This document shows positions 54,501 through 62,025 of a DNA stretch of 64,000 nucleotides, one piece after another. Source of the DNA: Opitutaceae bacterium. Lineage in GTDB: Bacteria; Verrucomicrobiota; Verrucomicrobiia; Opitutales; Opitutaceae. The position numbers were made by a program, and so were the translations under genes. The first letter of the stretch is position 1. Each line of letters starts with the position of its first letter. The DNA is taken from assembly GCA_016794785.1 (NCBI GenBank), contig JAEUHC010000027.1:434001-498000 (forward strand), written 5' to 3'. The notes under the pieces are model-generated. The model saw only the letters and a list, made by a program, of their open reading frames with translations, had not been told where the DNA came from and did no database searches.

Positions 54501-56909
54501 CTCGAGCGCGCCGGTGGTGTCGCCGTTCTCGAGCTGCAACTGGGCGAGGGCGAGCAGGGCCTCCGGCTGGAGCGAGTCCGGCTGCGCGCTGGCGCGCGCC
54601 ATCACCGACTGGAAGAGCCCGAGATCGCCCGTGCCGAGTGCGGCATGGATGTCGATGGCCTCGAGCTTGGCGCGCTGGTCGCGTTCATAGAGTGTGAGTT
54701 GGGGATGGCGATCGATGAACTGCGGAGACACGCGCCGCAGCTCCGCGATCACGGCCTCGCGCGCGACCCGCATCTTCTCGACGCGCTGCAGGATCGCGGT
54801 CTTGAGAGCGAAGGCCTCGGTGTTGGCCTTGCCGGCCTCCGCGGCGAGGCGCGCGATCATCGCGTCGCTCATGGTCGCGCGGGTGCCGCTCGAGGCGAAC
54901 CAGTCGGAGAAGCCGCCGGGATCGTTGGCGGCTTGGAAGGCGGTCAGGAGCAGACGCGCGCGGTGGCGGGCGGCGAGCATCAATGTGCGGTCGATGGCAT
55001 TTTCCTTCGTGAGCTGGCCCGTCAGGGTGTCGGCTTGGTGCAGCAGGCGCGTGTAGGAGGGAAACCAGGCCCAGAACTCGTCCTTCTCGTTCGCGATGTT
55101 CGCGGGGCCGGCCACGGGCGCGCCCGTGACCACGCGGGCCGGATCCTTCTTGCGCCGGTAGAGCGCCTCTATGCGCCACGGGCCGGCGTCGAGGGTGAAC
55201 AGCGGCTGCGGGCCGAGATCCTTGTAAAGCAACGGCAGCCACGCCCGGTTGTGGGCGTTGACATAGGACGGGCTGATCGGCCGGGCGATGAGCGTGAATC
55301 GCGTGCTTTGTCCCGGGGCGGGCAACTCACCGCCCCGTGCCAAGTGCCAGTAACGCGCGCCATCCGGATCACCCAGCCGTCCGGCCCACGAGGAAAGAAA
55401 CTCCGCCTTGGCCGAGGGATCGTAGTTGCGGACCACCTCAAGCAACATTCCGACGCCGGAGGGATCCTTGACGGGCGGATAGATCCACTGAGGCAGAAAA
55501 TCCTCGTGGAAAGATGCGGGAGGGCGATTCTGGAAGAGGCTATCCCCGCCGGTCTTGGTTAGCCCGCCGCGGGCTTCGATTAGGGCGGCGCCGCCGTCCA
55601 TGATCTCGGGCGGAAACGCGATGTCCCACGTCATCGTGGCTGTGCGCGCTGGCGTGGACGGAAAGCCCGCGGATCGATCACGGCGTTCAAAGATGCTGCT
55701 GGTGTAGGTCGCCGTCATGCCACGTGACGAAGGCTGGGCACTGGCCTTGATTACGGCGCCCGTCAGTTCGCCCGATCCAGGCCCCGGCAGTTTTTTGTCG
55801 AGGTAATCGTTGGCCGGCCGCGCTCGCGTGATCACCGCGCGGTCAAACACCCAGCCGTCGCGCCGCAACACGAGGGGGATTTCAACGGTGTGCGCGCGGA
55901 CCAGATTCGGATCGATGGCGCGGGTTGGCGGCTCGGTCGCTCCTTCCCATAGCCAAGCCAGATCGGGGCGCGTGAAATAGCCCCCGGTTCCATTGAATCG
56001 CTCCCGGCGGGTGACCATGTAGTGGACGATGAGCCGCGCGCGCAGGGTGTCGTCAGGCCGGAGCCGCTCCGGCGGCCACCACGGCAGCTCGGGATTCATC
56101 GTGAACCAGAGCGCATACCAGCCCGGCGCCGCCGGCCTCAGCACCACCGGGCGGTCGAGCATGAAACCGTCGTGCTCGTTGCTGCGATTGGTGAAGGCAC
56201 GGCGAGGCTTGGGAGTGCTGACGGCGCTGGACACGTCGATGCGCGTGGGCCGGTTGCCGTTGGATGCCGCCGTGGGCAGCGCCCCGCTGAGCATGAGCGG
56301 AAAAGGTGCGTCGGTCTGCCAGGACATCTCCGGCGAGCCCGGCGCGGCGCTCTCCTCCCACGTCACGCTGCCGGGCGCAATCGGCGCGCCGTCCATGCGA
56401 TAGATGCCCTGGTGGTGGAAATGCCAGTTCAGTGAGCCGGGCTGGAGCCAAGGTTGCGGCGGCCGGCCGGCGGCGTGAACCTGGGCGGCCTGCTCGGGCG
56501 CGTCCCAGATTATATTCACGTCGCAGAACACGCGCACCATGCCGCCGTCGAAGGGCACTTCGAAAGGGATGTTGACCGCAAAGGGGATGTCGTAAAACGG
56601 AGCCTCGGTCCTGGCCTTCGTGGGGTAGACGAGTTGCCGCGACATTGCGCTGTATTTGGGAAAGTCCCACGAAACCGCCTCGGTGAGAAACGGCGCCGGT
56701 CCCGATGCGGGTGCACCGGGTCGCTGGAATCCTCGGCGCGCCGGGCCGGTCGGGCCGGAGGCGGCAACCCCGCCTTGCGCGAACAAAGTCCCTGCCAGGC
56801 AAAGACCCAACAGCAGGCGCGCGGCCTGCCGCGCTTGCCGGATCGTGGGCCTGGCTGCGCCCTGAAACAGGGGCAGCGTCCCGGGCCGATCGCTCACGGG
56901 GGGATTCAT
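51525..56909 (-). CDS. Giant exported protein with C-terminal atypical-kinase-like domain
   Basis: The 1794-residue protein starts at ATG 56909 (MNPPVSDRPGTLPLFQG). A long basic n-region precedes the membrane/signal helix LLLGLCLAGTLFAQ. Residues about 75-560 are beta-rich with no family I recognise. Residues about 770-825 contain TPR-like helices (LLALAQLQLENGDTTGALESL). Segments about 1017-1043 and 1110-1153 are hydrophobic. A Pro-rich linker spans about 1212-1252. The C-terminus (about 1480-1720) shows kinase-like motifs: K1492 in YIIKEM, E1514/E1520 in the following helix, GDYDGKSDN at 1593-1601 and KIDSG with D1613, like atypical (PI3K/HipA-type) kinases. Activity and location are inferred. 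It lies between a response regulator and a TPR gene. Confidence 0.72.
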   Translation of the reverse strand: MNPPVSDRPGTLPLFQGAARPTIRQARQAARLLLGLCLAGTLFAQGGVAASGPTGPARRGFQRPGAPASGPAPFLTEAVSWDFPKYSAMSRQLVYPTKARTEAPFYDIPFAVNIPFEVPFDGGMVRVFCDVNIIWDAPEQAAQVHAAGRPPQPWLQPGSLNWHFHHQGIYRMDGAPIAPGSVTWEESAAPGSPEMSWQTDAPFPLMLSGALPTAASNGNRPTRIDVSSAVSTPKPRRAFTNRSNEHDGFMLDRPVVLRPAAPGWYALWFTMNPELPWWPPERLRPDDTLRARLIVHYMVTRRERFNGTGGYFTRPDLAWLWEGATEPPTRAIDPNLVRAHTVEIPLVLRRDGWVFDRAVITRARPANDYLDKKLPGPGSGELTGAVIKASAQPSSRGMTATYTSSIFERRDRSAGFPSTPARTATMTWDIAFPPEIMDGGAALIEARGGLTKTGGDSLFQNRPPASFHEDFLPQWIYPPVKDPSGVGMLLEVVRNYDPSAKAEFLSSWAGRLGDPDGARYWHLARGGELPAPGQSTRFTLIARPISPSYVNAHNRAWLPLLYKDLGPQPLFTLDAGPWRIEALYRRKKDPARVVTGAPVAGPANIANEKDEFWAWFPSYTRLLHQADTLTGQLTKENAIDRTLMLAARHRARLLLTAFQAANDPGGFSDWFASSGTRATMSDAMIARLAAEAGKANTEAFALKTAILQRVEKMRVAREAVIAELRRVSPQFIDRHPQLTLYERDQRAKLEAIDIHAALGTGDLGLFQSVMARASAQPDSLQPEALLALAQLQLENGDTTGALESLRIVTRQQPQNRDAGERLRDLECSFLKVALEKSQGAIAAARKHFYGYLNERGYAEKDQAWVGGVRARGLSAYDTESAWAVFSTGVTGAVSGLLGRAEEEARALDATERDMTVAFLGAHAILRLRTRGHTLAEIKSFTTERIQQTMQEGAPKAPALTRERALHLGLAIHQAFLLPELKALLSENSVDLRAGLAQGYWNARDVGNTWAEWVGDLTSPKNLLMNLLPMSIGSIGGQGAAISYWSRAEAAFIKEATGTGYVDTGTMMIARLFQMDRALGAIGATESGVKFMQLVERSQKYQESFGLLGQAGWTLGKMVAASVLQGLATYSAETLGGPRAAALVEALLLFGGDTDLLIKFLDGARISRRSAHLALDRWLVTAEGQERDLRRMQLRMVELQHMLEQRHQGKQLPPLRRMPPPGLPPGAPPPRALPPGAPPPLALPPPSPPLRPTGAATKTAPFTEVAPTIDAPNLPPTGPRLPNGQPGNNTSILLEAAEDGLLNNTDNGAAAAAKQLEADLIKEADELAAKAKEARLLAAKLATEPPTPPLPSRVEGSKARAPEEFGGYELPPQPAGGSYWERATRAKFAGDYKKAEENLLLMKKKSASDALAGKPLGAYDMPLDLIDDELALVRELHLAPGKPTPSADTAKRISEAIPDDQATAIFALNRTPLAKGGATAPVKMTEGGGYIIKEMVAGKGIIVAQERASAEEVLEWMVNAEIIGTALRHAADAPMPGIHVKPVWRTEGGVHKLVSAEMAYRRVPGRTMEQLTPGEQFLFHEQLSEHHGLDVLFGDYDGKSDNFMAHAGVAFKIDSGMADPRGLRARFFEAPANHPRLVHGLSNGEYWYINAFNRRLSGKPEENAGLRHIWRLHTAMTSEPALRGVNRLKTKLANPVERGKIHESVREACRKIYGNHPQWGKPDLLEGKLTGFADETLKFLEVRFAEVENAIRQLNNRNGMPPVSASSTPRRRGRVFPSATVHHLGWFHPEERQAA

Positions 56910-56996
56910 GAGGGCGAAGGAATCGAACTCTTCGCCGGCGTTATTCGCCCGACGCCCCCCCAAAGTCAAAGGCGATTTGGGTCTGCCGGCGTGCGG

Positions 56997-57389
56997 CTAC
57001 TCGTCCTCGCCGTCACCCAGCGAATCGATGAGCTCGCGTAATTCGGCGAGCACCTGCGGCCGGGGCTTGTGCTTGAGGATGAATGCGCAGGCGCCGAGGC
57101 GCACGGCCTCGTTGACCGATTCGATCGAGTTCTGCGTCGTCATGATTGCGACGGGCAGGTCCGGATGCGCCTCTGCGAGTTGCGCCAGGACTTTCAAGCC
57201 ATCGGTGCCCGGCATGTTCAGATCGAGCAGGACCAGCCGGGGATTGTGCTCGGCCACCAGCGGCAGCACCTCGGTGCCATTGGCGGCTTCCCAGCAGGAC
57301 TCGATGCCGAGCTCCTTCAGCAACATGCGGACATAGGTGCGCACGTGGGCTTCATCATCGACAATCAGCACGGTGGCGGAATCAGGCAT
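56997..57389 (-). CDS. Single-domain response regulator upstream of the giant kinase-like gene
   Basis: A 130-residue CheY-like receiver (MPDSATVLIVDDEAHVRTYVRMLL). The acidic pair lies in IVDDE, phospho-acceptor D56 in LVLLDLNMPGTDG, Thr in IMTTQNS and Lys in FILKHKPRPQ. There is no DNA-binding output domain, and the tail is acidic (SLGDGEDE). It is 87 bp upstream of the giant gene on the same strand and probably co-transcribed. It may signal by protein contact. No histidine kinase is adjacent. Confidence 0.9.
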   Translation of the reverse strand: MPDSATVLIVDDEAHVRTYVRMLLKELGIESCWEAANGTEVLPLVAEHNPRLVLLDLNMPGTDGLKVLAQLAEAHPDLPVAIMTTQNSIESVNEAVRLGACAFILKHKPRPQVLAELRELIDSLGDGEDE

Positions 57390-57455
57390 GGAAGGAATTG
57401 AGGCGCTTGCTGCGGCAGGTTCAAGGCGCGCGTTAACGTGGCTTCTGCAGCTGGG

Positions 57456-58628
57456 TTATTCGGCACGCACGATGTAGCCGCGGAGGTATTCGCTCTCGGC
57501 CATCGTCGGCAACACCGGATGATCCGGCGGCTGGTGGCACCACTCGAGCACGCGCAGTTTGCGGCGCGCGTCGGTCGCGACCTCGGCGAGCACCTGCCTC
57601 AACTCGGCGTCCTGCATGTGGTGGGAGCACGTGTAGGTCGCCAGCACGCCGCCGGGCACGAGGCGTTTTACCGCCCGCAGGTTGATTTCCTTGTAGCCGC
57701 GCATCGCGCCCTCGAGCGCACTGCGTGATTTCGCGAACGGCGGCGGATCGAGGATGATGACATCCCACAGCGGCTCGACGTTGCGTTCGGGGGCGTTGAA
57801 CCAGTCGAAGACGTTGGCGACTTGGAACTCGGTCGTCGCAGCGACTCCGTTGCGCTCCGCATTCTTGCACGCCGCCGCGATGGCATCCTCGGCGCTGTCG
57901 AGGCCGAGCACTTCGATCGCCCCCGCCCGCGCTGCGTGCAAGGCGAAGGGACCTTGGTTGCAGAACGCATCGAGCACTCGGCCACCCGAGCAGTATTTCG
58001 CCACGGCCGCATGCTGGCGGCGCTGATCGAGGTAGAACCCCGTCTTCTGCCCTCCCTGCAAATCGAGCCAATAATCGAAACCTTCGATGCGCACCCAGCG
58101 CGGCTCCCAAGCCCGGCCCGAGTGCGTGCGCACCTCCATCGGCAAACCCTCAAGGCGGCGAATCGGCGCGTCGTTGCGAAAGATGATCTCCGCGGGCTTC
58201 AGCAGCTCTTCGAGCGCATCGCCAATCAGCACGGAACGCTGCTCCATCGCCAGCGACTGGATCTGCACGACCAAGGTGTCGCCGAATTGGTCGACCACAA
58301 CGCCTGGCAGGTCATCGGACTCGCTCCAGACCAGCCGGCAGGCGCTTTCCTTGGCGCGTCGCGCGATGGCTCGCTCCAGCGCCGTCCGCACATAGGCGGC
58401 GTCGAGGGTCACGCGGTCGCGGCTCAGCCGGCGCCAGACGATCTGGGAGCGTGAGTTGTAAATCCCGGTGCCCAGCAGCCGGCCCGTGCGGTCCCGGCAT
58501 TCGACCACGCTGCCGTCGTGCTCTGGCGGAAGCAGCATCTCCACCTCGTTGGCGAAAACCCACGGGTGGCCGTGGAGCACGCGCGAACGGGCGTTGGCTT
58601 TGAGCTTGAGGAAAGTTTGGACAGCCAC
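57456..58628 (-). CDS. rlmI: RlmI-like SAM-dependent rRNA (cytosine-C5) methyltransferase
   Basis: A 390-residue enzyme starting at GTG 58628. An N-terminal PUA domain (about 1-85; LKANARSRVLHGHPWVFANEVE) is followed by an EEHEE-like middle domain and a Rossmann methyltransferase core. The core has RVLDAFCNQGPFALHAARAGA as SAM-binding motif I and VIILDPPPFAKSRSA as motif IV. TYTCSHHM carries the conserved catalytic Cys. The closest characterised member is E. coli RlmI (YccW), which methylates C1962 of 23S rRNA. The exact target here is inferred. It diverges from release factor 3 with a 129-bp gap. Confidence 0.88.
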   Translation of the reverse strand: MAVQTFLKLKANARSRVLHGHPWVFANEVEMLLPPEHDGSVVECRDRTGRLLGTGIYNSRSQIVWRRLSRDRVTLDAAYVRTALERAIARRAKESACRLVWSESDDLPGVVVDQFGDTLVVQIQSLAMEQRSVLIGDALEELLKPAEIIFRNDAPIRRLEGLPMEVRTHSGRAWEPRWVRIEGFDYWLDLQGGQKTGFYLDQRRQHAAVAKYCSGGRVLDAFCNQGPFALHAARAGAIEVLGLDSAEDAIAAACKNAERNGVAATTEFQVANVFDWFNAPERNVEPLWDVIILDPPPFAKSRSALEGAMRGYKEINLRAVKRLVPGGVLATYTCSHHMQDAELRQVLAEVATDARRKLRVLEWCHQPPDHPVLPTMAESEYLRGYIVRAE

Positions 58629-58757
58629 GTTCCCACGTTTGCCCGATTGGCGCGTGTCGCCAGATAAATGTGCGCAAGTGGGCCCGCGCCCGGCCCAAAC
58701 GCCGCCGAATTCGCACTTCCCTCACCCGCACGTTCGCTGTTGGCTGTCCTTTTGTCC

Positions 58758-60386
58758 ATGTCACCCGCCGCCGAAATCGCCCGCCGCCGCACCTTCGCGA
58801 TCATCTCGCACCCCGATGCGGGCAAGACGACGCTCACGGAGAAGTTCCTCCTTTACGGCAACGCCATCCACCTCGCCGGCTCGGTGACCGCCCGCAAGAA
58901 CCAGCGCGCGACCGCCTCCGACTGGATGGAACTCGAGAAGCAGCGCGGCATCTCGATCAGCTCGACCGTCCTGCAATTCGACTACACGGGCTACGCGGTC
59001 AACCTGCTCGATACGCCCGGGCACAAGGACTTCTCCGAGGACACCTACCGGGTCCTCACCGCCGTCGATGCCGCGCTCATGGTCATCGACGCGGCCAAGG
59101 GCGTCGAGGCGCAGACGCGCAAGCTCTTCGAGGTCTGCCGCCGCCGCGGCGTGCCGATCTTCACGTTCATGAACAAGTGCGACCGGCCCACGCGCAACGC
59201 GCTCGAACTGCTCGACGAGCTTGAGACCGTGCTCGGCCTCCAGTCCTCGCCCGTCATCTGGCCGCTCGGCAATGGCCCGGGCTTCCGCGGGGTCTTCGAC
59301 CGGCGCACGCGCGAGGTGCATCTGTTCGAGCGCGTGCCCGGGGGCAAGTTTCAGGCGCCGGTCAGCGTCGCCTCCCTCGACGATCCGATCGTGCGCGAGC
59401 GGCTCGACGACTACACCTTCAACGAGGTCAAGGAACAGCTCGCGATGCTCGACGGCGCGGGACATCCCTTCGATCTCGCCGCGGTGCAGGCGGGCAAGCA
59501 GACGCCCGTCTATTTCGGCAGCGCCGTAAACAATTTCGGCATCCAACTTCTGCTCGACGGTTTCCTAAAAGACTCCGTGCCACCGGCGCAGCGGCGCAGT
59601 GTTTCGGTCGCGAATCCGAAAGCCAAAGTCGAAAACTGGGAAGTCCCCGTGGAGTCGGAGAAGTTCTCCGGTTTCGTCTTCAAGATTCAGGCCAACATGG
59701 ACCCCAAGCACCGCGACCGCATCGCGTTTCTCCGCGTGTGCTCGGGCAAGTTCGAGCGCGACATGATCGTCACGCACCCGCGCTCGGGAAAAAACATCCG
59801 CCTCTCCTCGTCGCAGAAGCTTTTCGGCCAGGAGCGCGAGACCGTCGATGTCGCCTGGCCGGGCGATGTGATTGGCCTCGTTGGCCACGACGCGCTGGGC
59901 ATCGGCGACACACTCACCACCGACAAGTCCATCCTCTACGACGAAATCCCCCGCTTCCCGTCCGAGGTCTTCACCTACATCTCCAACCCCCACGCCGGCG
60001 ACGCGAAGAAATATCGCGCGGGTCTCGAGCAGCTCCTGCAGGAGGGCGTCGTCCAGTCGTTCACAGCCAAGAACGCTCCGCCGGGAGCCACCCTGCTCGC
60101 CGCCGTCGGTCCGCTGCAATTCGAAGTCGTGCAGTGGCGCCTGCAGGCCGAATACAACGCGGAGTCGCGCCTCACGCCGACCCCGTGGACGATTTTGCGC
60201 TGGGTCGAGCCGCACCCGAGCCTGGCCAATTCCTCCTCGCTGATCGTCGCGAGCGGCGTCAGCTTCGGCACCGACAAGTTTGATCAGCCCATCGTGCTTT
60301 TCCCCAACGACTGGACGTTGCGTTATTTTAAGGAAAAGAACCCGGAGCTGAAACTCCACGAACTGCCCATCGAGCAGACCCGCTGA
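58758..60386 (+). CDS. prfC: Peptide chain release factor 3 (RF3 GTPase)
   Basis: The 542-residue protein starts at ATG 58758 (MSPAAEIARRRTFAIISHPDAGK). Translation-GTPase motifs: SHPDAGKTTLTEKFLLYG (G1), RGISISSTVLQF (G2), DTPGHKDFSEDTYR (G3), NKCDRP (G4). The DWMELEKQRGISI stretch and C-terminal FLKDSVPPA, SGFVFKIQANMDPKHRDRIAFLRVCSG, QKLFGQERETVD and VGPLQFEVVQWRLQAEYN identify RF3 rather than EF-G. It recycles RF1/RF2 after peptide release. It is followed 30 bp later by a small gene, probably in the same transcript. Confidence 0.97.
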   Translation: MSPAAEIARRRTFAIISHPDAGKTTLTEKFLLYGNAIHLAGSVTARKNQRATASDWMELEKQRGISISSTVLQFDYTGYAVNLLDTPGHKDFSEDTYRVLTAVDAALMVIDAAKGVEAQTRKLFEVCRRRGVPIFTFMNKCDRPTRNALELLDELETVLGLQSSPVIWPLGNGPGFRGVFDRRTREVHLFERVPGGKFQAPVSVASLDDPIVRERLDDYTFNEVKEQLAMLDGAGHPFDLAAVQAGKQTPVYFGSAVNNFGIQLLLDGFLKDSVPPAQRRSVSVANPKAKVENWEVPVESEKFSGFVFKIQANMDPKHRDRIAFLRVCSGKFERDMIVTHPRSGKNIRLSSSQKLFGQERETVDVAWPGDVIGLVGHDALGIGDTLTTDKSILYDEIPRFPSEVFTYISNPHAGDAKKYRAGLEQLLQEGVVQSFTAKNAPPGATLLAAVGPLQFEVVQWRLQAEYNAESRLTPTPWTILRWVEPHPSLANSSSLIVASGVSFGTDKFDQPIVLFPNDWTLRYFKEKNPELKLHELPIEQTR

Positions 60387-60416
60387 CCAGTCGCCCTCCG
60401 CGCGGCCACCATCTTC

Positions 60417-60875
60417 ATGAAACGCTCCGCTGACATCGGCCACGCCCGGGTCGTGCATCGGCACGCCTGGCTCTGGGAGCCGTTGGAGCCGGATGCGGGA
60501 TTCGTGTTGCGACCGATGTTCGGCGCGCAGGCCGCTTATCTCGACGGCAACCTCATGCTCTGCTTCTGCGCGGGCGAAGAACCTTGGCGCGGCCTGCTCA
60601 TCTGCACCGATCGCGCGCATCATGCGGCGCTGATCAGCGAGTTTCCCGAGCTCAGGCCGCACTCTGTCCTGCCCAAGTGGCTCTATCTGCCGGAGAGCGT
60701 CGATACCTTTGAGCGTTCAGGCACGCTCCTCGTCAGCCTCGCCCGGCACCGCGATCCGCGCATCGGTGTCGAGCCCAAGCCGAAAAAGAAACGCGCGCCC
60801 GCCAAATCGGCCAAGGCCGCCAAGCCGGCCAAGCCGAAGCCTGCGACCAGTCGCCGGACCTCCCGCCCGCGCTGA
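60417..60875 (+). CDS. Small conserved protein with basic Lys/Ala/Pro tail
   Basis: A 152-residue protein. The folded part (about 1-110) includes FVLRPMFGAQAAYLDGNLMLCF, ALISEFPELRPHSVLPKWLYLP and GTLLVSLARHRDPRIGV. The RPMFGAQAAYLDG element loosely resembles TfoX-N/YjbR-like folds, but I would not assign the family. The tail (EPKPKKKRAPAKSAKAAKPAKP) is a histone-H1-like Lys/Ala/Pro segment that may bind nucleic acid. It lies 30 bp after prfC on the same strand. Function is unknown. Confidence 0.7.
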   Translation: MKRSADIGHARVVHRHAWLWEPLEPDAGFVLRPMFGAQAAYLDGNLMLCFCAGEEPWRGLLICTDRAHHAALISEFPELRPHSVLPKWLYLPESVDTFERSGTLLVSLARHRDPRIGVEPKPKKKRAPAKSAKAAKPAKPKPATSRRTSRPR

Positions 60876-60968
60876 CGCGCACCTGTCGCCGCCGCGAATC
60901 GTTCGCGCAATCTTCGCGGCGCGCAAATTCCGCTCGCCGCCCGCCGCGGAATTCCCTTGCTCGCGCGG

Positions 60969-62006
60969 ATGCTCCTTTCGCGCCGCCTCCTCCTCGCCGC
61001 CACCTTTGCGCTGGCCCCCGCGCTTTTCGCCGCCACCGCGCGGAAACCACCCTCCCGCCCCGCGTCGCCCGAGGATGCCACCGCCTTCAAGGGAGCCATC
61101 GTAGTCGACGCCGCCACCGGCAAAGTCCTGCACGAGGATCGCGCCGACTACTCCGGCCCACCCGCCAGCATGGTGAAGCTCATGACCTTCGCCGTCCTCC
61201 ACGATCGCATCGCGAGCGGTGCCCTCGCACTCACCACGCCCGTGAAGATCACTGTCGAGGATTCGAAGATCGGCGGCACGCAGGTTTACCTCGATCCGCG
61301 CGAGACCTTTCCCGTCGAGGATCTGATCCACGCGATGATGATCCAGTCGGCCAATGACGCCGCCCACGCCCTCGCCCGCACGGCCGCCGGTTCGGTCCCC
61401 GCGTTTGTCGAGCAGATGAACGCCAAAGCCCGCGCCCTCGGCATGACGCACACCACCTTCCGCACGCCGCACGGCCTGCCGCCGTCCGGCCGCCGCGTCG
61501 CCGATGGCGACCTCACGACCCCGCGCGACTACGCGCTGCTCTGCCGCCACCTCGTCCAGAACACCAACATCCTCGCCTACACCTCGGTCCGCGAGCGAGC
61601 GTTCGGCCCCAATCGCACCAAGGGGCCCCTCAAGATGGACAACCACAACAAGCTCCTGGGAAAAGTCGCCGGGGTGGATGGACTCAAGACCGGCTATACA
61701 ACCGCCGCCGGCTATTGCACGAGTGTCACCGCCCAGCGGGACGGCCGGCGCGTTCTTGTCGTCATCATGGGCTCGCTCGGCCCGGGCGGCGAGATTGACA
61801 AAGGAAAGACCCGCGATCTCAAGGCCGCCGAGTGGCTTGGGCGCGGGTTCGCCGCCCTGCCTGCGGTGCCTGTGGCCGCCGCCGCAGCACCGAAGGTTTC
61901 CGACTCACTCGTCACGCCCGCACCGCGGGCTGCGACGAGCAGTGCGCCCCAGCCACCTCCCGCAAAGGAGGAGCCGGTAATCAAACTAAACCTACCGAAG
62001 CGCTAG
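60969..62006 (+). CDS. D-alanyl-D-alanine carboxypeptidase (PBP5/DacA-type)
   Basis: The 345-residue enzyme starts at ATG 60969 (MLLSRRLLLAATFALAPALFA, a signal peptide; TTG 60957 is an in-frame alternative). All three penicillin-binding motifs are present: S67-M-V-K70 (PASMVKLMTF), S127-A-N129 (QSANDAAHAL) and K240-T-G242 (DGLKTGYTTAAG). It belongs to the S11 family and trims D-Ala from peptidoglycan. After the catalytic domain the C-terminus is Ala/Pro/Ser-rich (PRAATSSAPQPPPAKEEP) rather than a clear PBP5 amphipathic anchor. It converges on proS. Confidence 0.92.
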   Translation: MLLSRRLLLAATFALAPALFAATARKPPSRPASPEDATAFKGAIVVDAATGKVLHEDRADYSGPPASMVKLMTFAVLHDRIASGALALTTPVKITVEDSKIGGTQVYLDPRETFPVEDLIHAMMIQSANDAAHALARTAAGSVPAFVEQMNAKARALGMTHTTFRTPHGLPPSGRRVADGDLTTPRDYALLCRHLVQNTNILAYTSVRERAFGPNRTKGPLKMDNHNKLLGKVAGVDGLKTGYTTAAGYCTSVTAQRDGRRVLVVIMGSLGPGGEIDKGKTRDLKAAEWLGRGFAALPAVPVAAAAAPKVSDSLVTPAPRAATSSAPQPPPAKEEPVIKLNLPKR

Positions 62007-62025
62007 CCGCGGCGCAGCGCGCAGC

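Noticed and set aside
53397..55562. Plus-strand frame of 721 codons inside the giant gene
   Set aside because: It is Arg/Ala/Leu-rich, has no domains, and is antisense to an uninterrupted 1794-residue frame with coherent helices and motifs.
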